25,055 nt of DNA from CAZDYP01 sp964509505 (GTDB taxonomy: Bacteria; Chloroflexota; Anaerolineae; JACRMK01), in assembly GCA_964509505.1 (NCBI GenBank), contig CAZDYP010000064.1, positions 1-25,055 of the forward strand, read 5' to 3'. A model generated the notes under the pieces. The model did no database searches. It worked only from the letters and a program-made list of their open reading frames with translations, and was not told the origin of the DNA. Below, one piece after another: positions 9,196 through 16,672 of the stretch (positions are counted from its first letter, which is position 1; each line of letters starts with the position of its first letter). Position numbers and translations under genes: made by a program.

Positions 9196-9474
9196 ATGCC
9201 TGAAGAACTAAAACGCAGTGGCCTGGCGGGTTGGATGGATACGCTGAAAGAAGTCCTGTATGGCATGGCTTCGCACGACATGGCGCGCTCGGCGTTGCGC
9301 ACGCGCGCTAGTATGGAGCATCTCTTCATCCTGATTACGATGGGTGACTTGATCGGCGTGCCTATCTTACCGCCATACTACTCGCTGCGGATTCTGCCCT
9401 ATGTCGTGCCACAGATTGCGACCTGGAAGCGACGCCTGTTGCGCGAGAAGGATTTAGCGGATGCGATGTTTTAA
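9196..9474 (+). CDS. Small hydrophobic protein 2, paralogue of the preceding gene, ArsA-operon member
   Basis: A 92-residue protein starting at the ATG after GAGGAGA (9184-9190). It repeats the plan of the previous gene: a short charged N-terminus, KEVLYGM, then EHLFILITMGDLIGVPILPP, YYSLRILPYVVP and a basic WKRRLLREKDL end. The shared core is about 45 residues and mostly identical, showing a tandem duplication. It ends 12 bases before the first ATPase start, so translation is probably coupled. Function is unknown; the strict co-location suggests it works with the ATPases at the membrane. Confidence 0.78.
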   Translation: MPEELKRSGLAGWMDTLKEVLYGMASHDMARSALRTRASMEHLFILITMGDLIGVPILPPYYSLRILPYVVPQIATWKRRLLREKDLADAMF

Positions 9475-9486
9475 CAAGGAGATCTC

Positions 9487-10458
9487 ATGCCCAACGAGTT
9501 AGCAACCATCGTCAACAACTATGCTTACATCATGTTTGGCGGCAAAGGCGGCCTCGGCAAAACGACGTTCTCTGCCGCCACCGCCTATTGGCTGGCGCAA
9601 CAAGGCAAGAAAGTGTTGGTTTTTTCCGTTGACCCCCAAGCCTCGTTATCCGACATCTTTCAGAAAGACATCTTCGGCAAGGGACCTGTGCCGATCATGG
9701 AAAATTTGTGGGCGCAGGAGATTGACGCCGACCAACACATCAAAGAATATCAGCATGAGATTCGCCAGAAGATTCTCGACCTGTACGGCTTCGACGCCGT
9801 GCCCGAAGAAATCGAGAACTACATTCAGGCCGCGTCCGCCGAGCCTGCGATGGAAGAGTCAGCCATCTTCGACGCGGTGGTGGACATCGTGGTGGCGGGC
9901 AGCTACGACTATTATATCTACGACCTCGTGCCGCTCGGTCACGCGCTCTATTATCTGAGCATGGCGAAAGTCTATGACGAGTGGATCAACAAGATCACCA
10001 AACTACGCGAGGAGATGCGCGAATACGAGGAGATGGTCTCGCGCGTCAAACGCGAGAAGTTCACCGAGCAAGATCAAATCTTGAACGAGCTGGTCTATAT
10101 CAAAGAGCGCATCAACGCCTCTTCGCGTATCCTCACCGACAAGACCAAGACGGCATTTTTCTTCGTACTCGTGCCCGAAGAGTTGATCATCCTCGACACA
10201 CTCAAAGCCGCCGACCTCTTCGCCAAATTCGACGTGCCGATTTCGGGCTATGTGGTCAACCGTGTGCTGCCCGATGAATTGGCAACGCAAAATATCCCCG
10301 ACTACTTGAAGAATCGCATGACGATGCAGAAGAAATACTTGGACGACATCAAAAACAAATTCGCCAACCAAATACACGGCTACATCCCCGAAATGGAGCG
10401 CGACGTGACGGGCTTGCCGATGATTGAGAAGTTGGCGCGCATCATGTATGGCGAATGA
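9487..10458 (+). CDS. ArsA/Get3-family ATPase, paralogue 1 (altered switch II)
   Basis: A 323-residue P-loop NTPase of the anion-transporting ATPase / Get3 family, single-domain like Get3. RBS AAGGAG precedes the ATG. The deviant Walker A GGKGGLGKTT (residues 18-27) carries the signature Lys20 as well as Lys25. Switch I VDPQASLSD (48-56) keeps the catalytic Asp49. Switch II, normally DTAPTGHTLRLL, reads DLVPLGHALYYL from Asp146, so the Thr-Ala and second Thr are lost while Gly-His remains. The middle (about 160-230) is a charged, probably coiled helical insert. No ArsB, ArsR or ArsC is nearby, so arsenite export is unlikely. It probably pairs with paralogue 2. Confidence 0.88.
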   Translation: MPNELATIVNNYAYIMFGGKGGLGKTTFSAATAYWLAQQGKKVLVFSVDPQASLSDIFQKDIFGKGPVPIMENLWAQEIDADQHIKEYQHEIRQKILDLYGFDAVPEEIENYIQAASAEPAMEESAIFDAVVDIVVAGSYDYYIYDLVPLGHALYYLSMAKVYDEWINKITKLREEMREYEEMVSRVKREKFTEQDQILNELVYIKERINASSRILTDKTKTAFFFVLVPEELIILDTLKAADLFAKFDVPISGYVVNRVLPDELATQNIPDYLKNRMTMQKKYLDDIKNKFANQIHGYIPEMERDVTGLPMIEKLARIMYGE

Positions 10459-10459
10459 A

Positions 10460-10508
10460 GTGTCACGTGTCACGTGTCACTTGATCCTTGACACTTGGCA
10501 CGTGACAC
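10460..10508. repeat. Imperfect hairpin repeat between the two ArsA-like genes
   Basis: The spacer begins with three tandem gtgtcac/gtcac units, then a short loop and a complementary arm ending ggcacgtgacac. About 20 bp can pair with two mismatches. It starts one base after the stop of the first ATPase. It could limit read-through, act as an mRNA processing or stabilising structure, or be a small genomic repeat. Confidence 0.65.
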
Positions 10509-10527
10509 ACATTGAACGGAGTGACGC

Positions 10528-11508
10528 ATGGCTGGCATCGAAAAAACGATGGCTCAATACATCGCCGAGCATCCGAACCTCAAGTTCATCTTCTTTGGCG
10601 GCAAGGGCGGCGTGGGCAAGACAGTGATGGCCGCCGTGACCGCGCATTGGTTCGCGCAGCAGGGCAAGCGCACGATACTTGCCTCGACCAACCCCGTGCA
10701 TTCGCTGTCGGGCTTACTCGCGCAAAACGTCTTTGGCAAGCCGACAGTGGTGACGGGACAAAACAACTTGTGGGCGTACGAGATTGACACCAAAGAAACC
10801 ATCGCGCGCTCGAAGAACGAAATCAAAAACAAGATTCAATGGTTCTTGAAGTTCGCGGACATTAGCACCAAAGCCGATGAGTTCGTCGAGTCGGCGACGA
10901 TGAACCCCGCCTTTGAAGAGTCGGCGATGTTCGAGAACATGGTGGACTTGATGTTCAAGAACGAATACGATACCTACGTCTTCGACACCGCGCCGACCGC
11001 CAATGCGCGCCGCTTGCTGGGCATGAGCAAGGTGTATGCGCTGTGGGTCAACAAGATGTTGAAGTCGCGTGAGGAGGCGCGCTCGTTGCGCGAGATGCTT
11101 TCGTTCACCAAGAAGAAAGAAGCAGACCCGCTCATGGATTATCTGCTCTCGTTCCGTGACCGCATGGGTCACGCGCGCGCGCTGCTGACCGACGACCAAC
11201 GCACGGCGTTCTTCTTCGTGACGTTGCCCGAAGCGTTGCCCATCGCCGTCATCACCCGCTTCATCAATTGGTTTCACGACTTCGGCATTCCCGTCGGCGG
11301 CGTCATCGTGAACATGCTGATTGACAAACAATCACTGAGCGCAGACGCGGCAGAGTTTGTGAAGAATCGCGTGGCGATGCAAGAAGAACACATGCAAACC
11401 ATCTGGCAAAAGTTCGACGGCACCGTGCGCGCCATCGTGCCGCTCTACGAAACCGAAGTGCGCGGTCCGCAGATGATCGGGCAGATGGCAGAGGCAGTGT
11501 TCAAGTAA
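10528..11508 (+). CDS. ArsA/Get3-family ATPase, paralogue 2 (switch I Asp replaced by Asn)
   Basis: A 326-residue homologue of the preceding ATPase. The start follows CGGAG at normal spacing. Walker A is GGKGGVGKTV (24-33), with both lysines present but Val replacing the second Thr. Switch I reads STNPVHSL: the catalytic Asp of the family motif STDPAH is Asn55, the same change that makes yeast Get3 D57N hydrolysis-deficient. Switch II DTAPTANARRLL (from Asp153) keeps DTAPT but has Ala-Asn for Gly-His. Thus each paralogue keeps what the other lost, suggesting an asymmetric heterodimer. It is the last gene of the operon, followed by a terminator hairpin. Confidence 0.88.
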   Translation: MAGIEKTMAQYIAEHPNLKFIFFGGKGGVGKTVMAAVTAHWFAQQGKRTILASTNPVHSLSGLLAQNVFGKPTVVTGQNNLWAYEIDTKETIARSKNEIKNKIQWFLKFADISTKADEFVESATMNPAFEESAMFENMVDLMFKNEYDTYVFDTAPTANARRLLGMSKVYALWVNKMLKSREEARSLREMLSFTKKKEADPLMDYLLSFRDRMGHARALLTDDQRTAFFFVTLPEALPIAVITRFINWFHDFGIPVGGVIVNMLIDKQSLSADAAEFVKNRVAMQEEHMQTIWQKFDGTVRAIVPLYETEVRGPQMIGQMAEAVFK

Positions 11509-11530
11509 AATTCGTATGCCCCGCAACACA

Positions 11531-11559
11531 GATGCGCCCATCGTTCTGATGGGCGCATC
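11531..11559 (+). terminator. Hairpin terminator of the ArsA-like operon
   Basis: A perfect 12-bp GC-rich stem (gatgcgcccatc / gatgggcgcatc) with a 5-base loop, 22 bases after the stop codon. Only a short T run (gcgttta) follows. Confidence 0.7.
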
Positions 11560-11603
11560 GCGTTTATGGGCAATTGGCGCGGCCAGTCCTCTTGCCTGAC
11601 ATT

Positions 11604-11636
11604 AGACCTGTGAGGTTTCAAAAACCTCACAGGTCT
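11604..11636. repeat. Intergenic palindrome, copy 3, likely terminator for the cytochrome operon
   Basis: A 15-bp perfect stem (agacctgtgaggttt and its complement) with a 3-base loop, 11 bases beyond the stop of the minus-strand cytochrome gene. It is the longest member of the palindrome family and again lies between convergent genes. Confidence 0.8.
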
Positions 11637-11647
11637 GGATGAACTTT

Positions 11648-12415
11648 TTAGCGCGCAGTGCGACGGCGCAACACGAAGCTCGCGCCGAGCAACATCACAC
11701 CGACGAGCGCAGCGGCAATTGCCCAAGGTAAGGTGGGCGCTGCGTCGCCTGTCTTGGGCAGTGTTGGAGGCGCTTGTGGCGCGGGGGCGGGCGCGGGCGC
11801 GGCGGCGGCCGCCTTCTCGACGACGCTCTTCAAGAACGGCGCTAAAATTGCAATGTCGGCGTCGGTGACATATTCAGCGCGGAAGGTGGGCATATTGCGG
11901 CGCGGTGTGCGCAACTGTGTTTTGATTTCGTCCGCGGTGAGGGTCTTGCCGCCGCGCCCAAGCACAATCTGTGCGACACGCTCCGCATTTTCGCCATGGC
12001 AAGCCACGCAGCGTTTTTGATTGAACAACACTTTGCCCGGGTCGTCGCCAGCCTGCGCTTGGTACGTGATGGGAGTGAAGCTCGCGGGCGGTGTGAGTGT
12101 CTTCAAATAATCAAAGAGATGCTTGAGTTCATCGTCGCTAATCTGCGCGGCGCTGTAGGCAGGCATGGCATTGCGCGGCGCGCGAACTTGCGTGATGATG
12201 TCATTGGCTGTTTTCTCGTAGTTAGCCAAGGCGCGCGCGCGACCACCTTCGGCATTCGCGCCATGACAAGATTTGCATGATTTAGCATCCCAGACTTTTT
12301 TGCCTTCTGCTGCATCGAACGCCGGGTCAGCATGGACGACGCTTCCAACGGGCAAAGCCAGCCATACACTCAATGCGATGAGCGCCAGTCCCGCTAAACG
12401 CATAACATGAGTCAT
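11648..12415 (-). CDS. Diheme cytochrome c with LPKTG sorting-like tail
   Basis: A 255-residue exported cytochrome, last gene of the ACIII operon. A signal peptide spans about residues 1-29 (cleavage near VVHAD). Two class I cytochrome c domains follow with heme motifs CKSCH (47-51) and CVACH (136-140), and downstream NAMP and NMP segments that can supply the distal Met ligands. After an Ala/Pro linker comes LPKTG (219-223), a hydrophobic helix (about 230-249) and a basic RRRTAR end, the layout of a sortase sorting signal. It may instead stay as a C-terminal membrane anchor. RBS AAGGAGG lies about ten bases from the ATG. Likely role: carrying electrons from ACIII at the cell surface. Confidence 0.88.
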   Translation of the reverse strand: MTHVMRLAGLALIALSVWLALPVGSVVHADPAFDAAEGKKVWDAKSCKSCHGANAEGGRARALANYEKTANDIITQVRAPRNAMPAYSAAQISDDELKHLFDYLKTLTPPASFTPITYQAQAGDDPGKVLFNQKRCVACHGENAERVAQIVLGRGGKTLTADEIKTQLRTPRRNMPTFRAEYVTDADIAILAPFLKSVVEKAAAAAPAPAPAPQAPPTLPKTGDAAPTLPWAIAAALVGVMLLGASFVLRRRTAR

Positions 12416-12510
12416 AGTTTCTTCTCCTCCTTAGAGAATGGTAGAAGGGGTTAGGAAATATGCTGCCACTGCAACCACTGGCCGCCGATGGGTCACGTGG
12501 TCAGCGCGAG

Positions 12511-13452
12511 TTAGCGTTTATTCAACGAAATGACGTAAGCAATCACGTCGGCGATTTGCTGGGTGCTGAGCAGCTTGCCGTCGCCAAACGCAGGCATTCG
12601 CAAGCTTGGATTTTTGCCCGCAGGCGCCGAACCGTGTTCGATAAATACATCTAAATTGTTCGCAAAGATTTTCGCATCTACATTGGCAATCGTCGGATGG
12701 ATGGGATTCAGAGCTGGCACGACGCCGTTATTGGAGCCCGGATTGGGCAAGCCCCTCACGCCTTGCGGGCCATGACACGTCGCGCAATACTTCCCAAATA
12801 ATGCGCGCCCGCGTGTGACATCGCCAATGAGCGTCGCAGCGGGACCTGGGGCGCCGGGTTCGGATGGGCGCACGGGCGCTGCATTGGCTGGGAAGGGCGT
12901 CGGCGTGGGCAACGGCGCTCCGATGGGCAGCTGTGGCACGTTTTGTAACGTCTGCAAGTAAGCGAGGACGTGACTGATTTCTTGCTCAGTCAAGGGACCG
13001 CCATTCGCTTGCAGCCACGCGGGCATGAGGTTGCTGCGCCCATTCGCAATGATTTGAATGGGACGATTGCCGCCGCCCTGAATCAATGTGTTGTTACGCA
13101 GCGGCGGAGCGTCTTCGCCGCGTGGCTCGGTGCCGCCTTGCGCGCTGCTGCCATGACATGCGGTGCAGTTCATTTGAAAGATGGCCGCGCCGAGCGCTGC
13201 ATCAGACGCTGTCGTCGCAGCGGGCGCGCTCGGCGCGACGACGGTTGCGCCAGCCGCAGCGGTGGCGACAGGCGCGGCAGTCGGCGTTGGCTCCGCGATG
13301 GACGGCAGCGCTGCGATCAGGGTCGGCGTCGCGCCCGGCGCCAAGGTCGGAATGGGCGTGAGGCCGGGTGGTTGCGGATTAGGTCCGTCGCACGCGCTCA
13401 TTAACGCAGCGCACATCCACAAACCAATGCTAATGCTCCAAACTCGTCTCAT
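12511..13452 (-). CDS. Diheme cytochrome c lipoprotein
   Basis: A 313-residue exported cytochrome encoded seven bases after the actD-actE stop. The N-terminus ends in a lipobox LMSAC with Cys21 as the lipid site, followed by a Pro/Ala/Thr tether up to about residue 85. Heme motifs CTACH (96-100) and CATCH (223-227) define two class I domains joined by a second Pro-rich linker near 175-205. NLMP and RMPAF fit distal Met ligands. RBS GAGAGG lies just before the ATG. It is likely an electron acceptor or relay between ACIII and a terminal oxidase outside this window. Confidence 0.88.
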   Translation of the reverse strand: MRRVWSISIGLWMCAALMSACDGPNPQPPGLTPIPTLAPGATPTLIAALPSIAEPTPTAAPVATAAAGATVVAPSAPAATTASDAALGAAIFQMNCTACHGSSAQGGTEPRGEDAPPLRNNTLIQGGGNRPIQIIANGRSNLMPAWLQANGGPLTEQEISHVLAYLQTLQNVPQLPIGAPLPTPTPFPANAAPVRPSEPGAPGPAATLIGDVTRGRALFGKYCATCHGPQGVRGLPNPGSNNGVVPALNPIHPTIANVDAKIFANNLDVFIEHGSAPAGKNPSLRMPAFGDGKLLSTQQIADVIAYVISLNKR

Positions 13453-13459
13453 AGCCTCT

Positions 13460-14488
13460 CTATCTCTTCTTGAGTGTACGAACGTAGTTGATCACATCCC
13501 AACGCTCGCCGGGATCCAAATTCTCAATCAGGCTCGGCATGGTTTTGGTACCTTCGGTGATGACTAAGAACAGCTCGCTCGCCGATAGTGTTTGCACTTT
13601 GTCGCTCGTCAGGTCGGCAGGTTTGGGCGTGAAATACTTGACGAGGGGTCCATCGCCCGCGCCGCTCTGTCCGTGACATAAGGCGCAATGGATCTCGAAC
13701 AACACCTTCCCACGTTGGAGCGAGTTGACTGTTGGTGAAATTGGCAATGTGGCGGGTTCTCCCTCGATCAGTACAGGTCCCTGCACAGGCACTGCGCCCG
13801 GCGGCGACCCTAAACGCGGTCCCATCTGCGGCGCAATTGAATCTTGCTCTGCCATGTCAGTTGGAAGCGGTAGGCGCAAGATGTTGAACGCAAACAACAG
13901 CGCCATCGCGCCGCCGAGCACCGCCGCGCCAAGCAACCCCGTCCAAAACATCCGAAAGCCGAGATTGGATTGCAGTGTGGCTGCGGCGCGCTTCAGCTCG
14001 TGCGCGCCGCTTGTCTGCAAGGTGTTTGCTACTTGGTCGGCAAGCGCGTCGTCCACTTCGGCGAGCAACCCAATTTGTCCTTGAGTAATGCGCGAGTCGT
14101 AGAGCTGGGTCGCCGTATTGGGAAAGCGATTGATGAACAGCAACCCGAAGAACGATGCCCACATCGTGCCTAACATCGTGAATTCAAACACGACGATGAG
14201 CGTCGGTGGAATTGGAACAATGGGTTGCCCACCTTGCTCTAAGGGATAGAGCAGATAGCTGCTCAACGTCACCGTGAGCGCCGTCAACAACCCCAACAAC
14301 GCGCCGCCCAACGCTGCCCAACCCACTCGCCCTTTGGGAGGTGGTCGCCCTAACATGTCGGCGCGGTAAGGCACGCCCGACATAACCGTGAGCTGTTCAT
14401 CGGAGACGCCAAGCCGTCGCAACTGCTCGATAGCATCGGCAGTCGCCGCTACGTCGTGAAATAGACCGAGTAAGAGAGACTTAGCCAA
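13460..14488 (-). CDS. actDE: ACIII subunit ActD fused to cytochrome c subunit ActE
   Basis: A 342-residue fusion. Residues 1-165 match ActD (DUF3341): a short soluble start (LLGLFHDVAATADAIEQLR), two membrane helices at about 56-81 and 95-119, and the conserved FINRFPN segment. A third helix spans about 182-202. A Pro-rich linker leads to a C-terminal monoheme cytochrome c domain with CALCH (268-272) and TMPSL as the likely Met ligand, equivalent to ActE. It starts at TTG, 12 bases after the actC stop, with AGAGG upstream; no ATG start fits. In many organisms actD and actE are separate genes. The fusion ties the cytochrome directly to the membrane module. Confidence 0.87.
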   Translation of the reverse strand: MAKSLLLGLFHDVAATADAIEQLRRLGVSDEQLTVMSGVPYRADMLGRPPPKGRVGWAALGGALLGLLTALTVTLSSYLLYPLEQGGQPIVPIPPTLIVVFEFTMLGTMWASFFGLLFINRFPNTATQLYDSRITQGQIGLLAEVDDALADQVANTLQTSGAHELKRAAATLQSNLGFRMFWTGLLGAAVLGGAMALLFAFNILRLPLPTDMAEQDSIAPQMGPRLGSPPGAVPVQGPVLIEGEPATLPISPTVNSLQRGKVLFEIHCALCHGQSGAGDGPLVKYFTPKPADLTSDKVQTLSASELFLVITEGTKTMPSLIENLDPGERWDVINYVRTLKKR

Positions 14489-14500
14489 TGCCTAGCGCCT

Positions 14501-15898
14501 CTAATCCGGCTCCGCGCGCGTCGAGATGAGCGCGCGTCCAATACGCCGCAGACTATGCAAGAGATGACCCTCTTGCACTTCCCACAGTGGAACGAGCGGG
14601 AGCAGCCGCGAGATTGCAAAGAAACAGAAAGCGACCAATGCGAATGCGCCAATGGTGATGAGGGTTTCAGGCAGCCGCAGTGTGTAATAGCCCCAGCTAA
14701 ACGGCAGCCAATTTTGCCCCAACGAGACTGCGACAATCAGCACCCGTTCGAGATACATGCCCACCTGCACCAAGAGTGCGACGATGAATAAGCCGAGCAT
14801 GGAGGCGCGCACTCGCTGGAAGCACAGCGCGATGGGCGCAAGCGTATTCGAGAACAACATCAGATAAAACATGGGCGCTGCCCAGCCCGTCGTGAGCGTC
14901 TCGGCAATCACTTTCTCGACAGGCTCTTGACCATACCACGACACAATCATATCGTTGAAGTAGAAGTAGTCCCACGCCAACGACAACACCAACAGCAGCT
15001 TTGCCATGCCGTCAAAATGTTCGGGACGCAAAAAGTATTCGAGATGCAAGCCTTTGCGCGCAATGATGAGCGCGATGATGACCGCACCTACACCCGAAAA
15101 CAACGCGCCGACGACGAAATACGGTCCGAAGATGGAGCTGTGCCATGTGGGCTGCAATGCCATCGCAAAATCCCACGAGACGATGGTATGCACCGAAAAC
15201 ATCACGGGGATGATGGCGTAACTGAAAATGTTCATGGCAGTTTCGTGGTTCGCCCACTCTGTTTCGGTGCCGCGCCAACCGAACGACAACCACCGGTAGA
15301 AGGATTGACGCCAACCTTGCGCCTGATCGCGCGCCATCGCCAAATCGGGGATCGCACTCAAATACACGAAGAGAACGCTACATGAGAGATAGGTCAAGAT
15401 GGCGGTCAGGTCCCATACCAGCGGCGAATGGTAGCTGGGCCACAACTGCCGCTCGTTAGGATAGGGGAAGAGCCAATACGCTTTCCACACTCGTCCAAGA
15501 TGAACGAGCGGAAACTGCGCCGCTGTCAACAAGCCAAACACCGTGACGAGTTCTGCAACGCGACTGATGGGACGCCGCCACTCGATTTTCAACACGCGCA
15601 GCGCCGCCGAAATGAACGTCCCCGCATGACCGATGCCGATGAAATAAACGAAGTTGACGATATAGATAGCCCACATCGCAGGACGGCGCAAACCCGTAAT
15701 GCCTAGCCCCCAATACATCTGCGCGCCCCATGTCACGCCCCACATCAAAACGGCGCCGAACAGCACGACGAATAAAAACCAGAACCGCTTGTTGGCGCGG
15801 TACATGGGGTCGAGGACCGCGTGGCTCATCTCCAACGGCGGGCGCGGGTCGTGTGAGAGGCGCTGCTGGAGCGCCGCGTCTGCCTTAGCCGCCGACAT
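14501..15898 (-). CDS. actC: ACIII quinol-oxidising membrane subunit ActC (NrfD/PsrC family)
   Basis: A 465-residue NrfD-like protein with about ten membrane helices. Diagnostic ActC stretches are YIVNFVYFIGIGHAGTFISA around residue 82, FPLVHLGRVWKAYWLFPYPN around 129, and SPLVWDLTAILTYL. It carries the menaquinol site facing the iron-sulfur subunit. Its ATG overlaps the end of actB2 by 14 bases, so translation is coupled. Homologous helices occur in ActF, but no separate actF is seen here. Confidence 0.94.
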   Translation of the reverse strand: MSAAKADAALQQRLSHDPRPPLEMSHAVLDPMYRANKRFWFLFVVLFGAVLMWGVTWGAQMYWGLGITGLRRPAMWAIYIVNFVYFIGIGHAGTFISAALRVLKIEWRRPISRVAELVTVFGLLTAAQFPLVHLGRVWKAYWLFPYPNERQLWPSYHSPLVWDLTAILTYLSCSVLFVYLSAIPDLAMARDQAQGWRQSFYRWLSFGWRGTETEWANHETAMNIFSYAIIPVMFSVHTIVSWDFAMALQPTWHSSIFGPYFVVGALFSGVGAVIIALIIARKGLHLEYFLRPEHFDGMAKLLLVLSLAWDYFYFNDMIVSWYGQEPVEKVIAETLTTGWAAPMFYLMLFSNTLAPIALCFQRVRASMLGLFIVALLVQVGMYLERVLIVAVSLGQNWLPFSWGYYTLRLPETLITIGAFALVAFCFFAISRLLPLVPLWEVQEGHLLHSLRRIGRALISTRAEPD

Positions 15899-16604
15899 GG
15901 GATTGCCCGCCTTTCAGGTAATATACTTGCGGTTCCGTCCCGAGCTCTTCCAGCAAGCGAAACTTGCGCTGATTCTCGCGCACAAGGTGTGTCGCTTGTG
16001 CTTTGGGGTCGTTCAAGTCGCCAAAGATCAGCGCGTTAGTCGGACAACTCTGCGCACACGCAGGCGTCACGTCGCCATCACGCAACGCGCGTCGCTCGAT
16101 GCGTGCAGTTTCTTCGGCGCGACGAATGCGTTGGACACAGAACGTGCATTTCTCCATCACCCCTGCGCTGCGCACGGTCACGTCGGGATTGAGCTGCTCT
16201 TTCAATGTGCCTTCAAAGATAGGCTCAAAGAAATTGAAGAAACGCACTTTGTAGGGGTCGTTATTCTGGCAATAGCGTGTGCCAACGCAACGGTTGTAGA
16301 TCATCGCATTCAGATTTTCGCGTGCGCTGTGGTTGGTTGCGGACACGGGACAGACAGGCTCGCACGGCGCGCGTCCGCACTGTTGGCACATGACCGGCAA
16401 GAAGCGCGCCTTGACGTTGGGATACTCCCCTTCCCAATAACGCTCGATACGTATCCAGTGCATTGCCCGCCCACGCACGGTTTCTTCTTCGGTTTGGATT
16501 GGCACATTGTTCTCCGCGTGGCACGCGACCACGCATGCGTTACATCCTGTGCATTTGTCTAGGTCAACAACCATCGTCCATTTGCGATTCGGAAACTCTG
16601 ACAC
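15885..16604 (-). CDS. actB2: ACIII iron-sulfur subunit ActB2
   Basis: A 239-residue ferredoxin-type subunit. The GTG at 16604 is preferred over an in-frame ATG at 16667 because AAAAGGA lies seven bases upstream and the shorter start gives a normal N-terminus. Cysteine groups are C18-C21-C24-C28, C73-C76-C81-C85, C106-x5-C112 then Asp116, and C153-C156 with C183-C187. Four clusters are expected, and Asp116 stands where homologous ferredoxins usually have Cys (RYCxNNCPYKVR), consistent with the single [3Fe-4S] cluster reported in ACIII. In several organisms this is the C-terminal part of one fused ActB; here it is a separate gene. Confidence 0.9.
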   Translation of the reverse strand: MSEFPNRKWTMVVDLDKCTGCNACVVACHAENNVPIQTEEETVRGRAMHWIRIERYWEGEYPNVKARFLPVMCQQCGRAPCEPVCPVSATNHSARENLNAMIYNRCVGTRYCQNNDPYKVRFFNFFEPIFEGTLKEQLNPDVTVRSAGVMEKCTFCVQRIRRAEETARIERRALRDGDVTPACAQSCPTNALIFGDLNDPKAQATHLVRENQRKFRLLEELGTEPQVYYLKGGQSHVGG

Positions 16605-16672
16605 CGTGATGTCCTTTTGATGTGGTGAGAAAAAAATTAGCGAAGATTCGCATGATTCGCGGATCAAATTTT

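Noticed and set aside
9487..11508. Arsenite-resistance operon
   Set aside because: No arsB, arsC, arsD or arsR nearby, and both ATPases have altered catalytic motifs; family membership alone does not show arsenic transport.
15699..16562. Long plus-strand frame across actC and actB2
   Set aside because: Antisense to two clear ACIII genes; no ribosome-binding site or recognisable domain.
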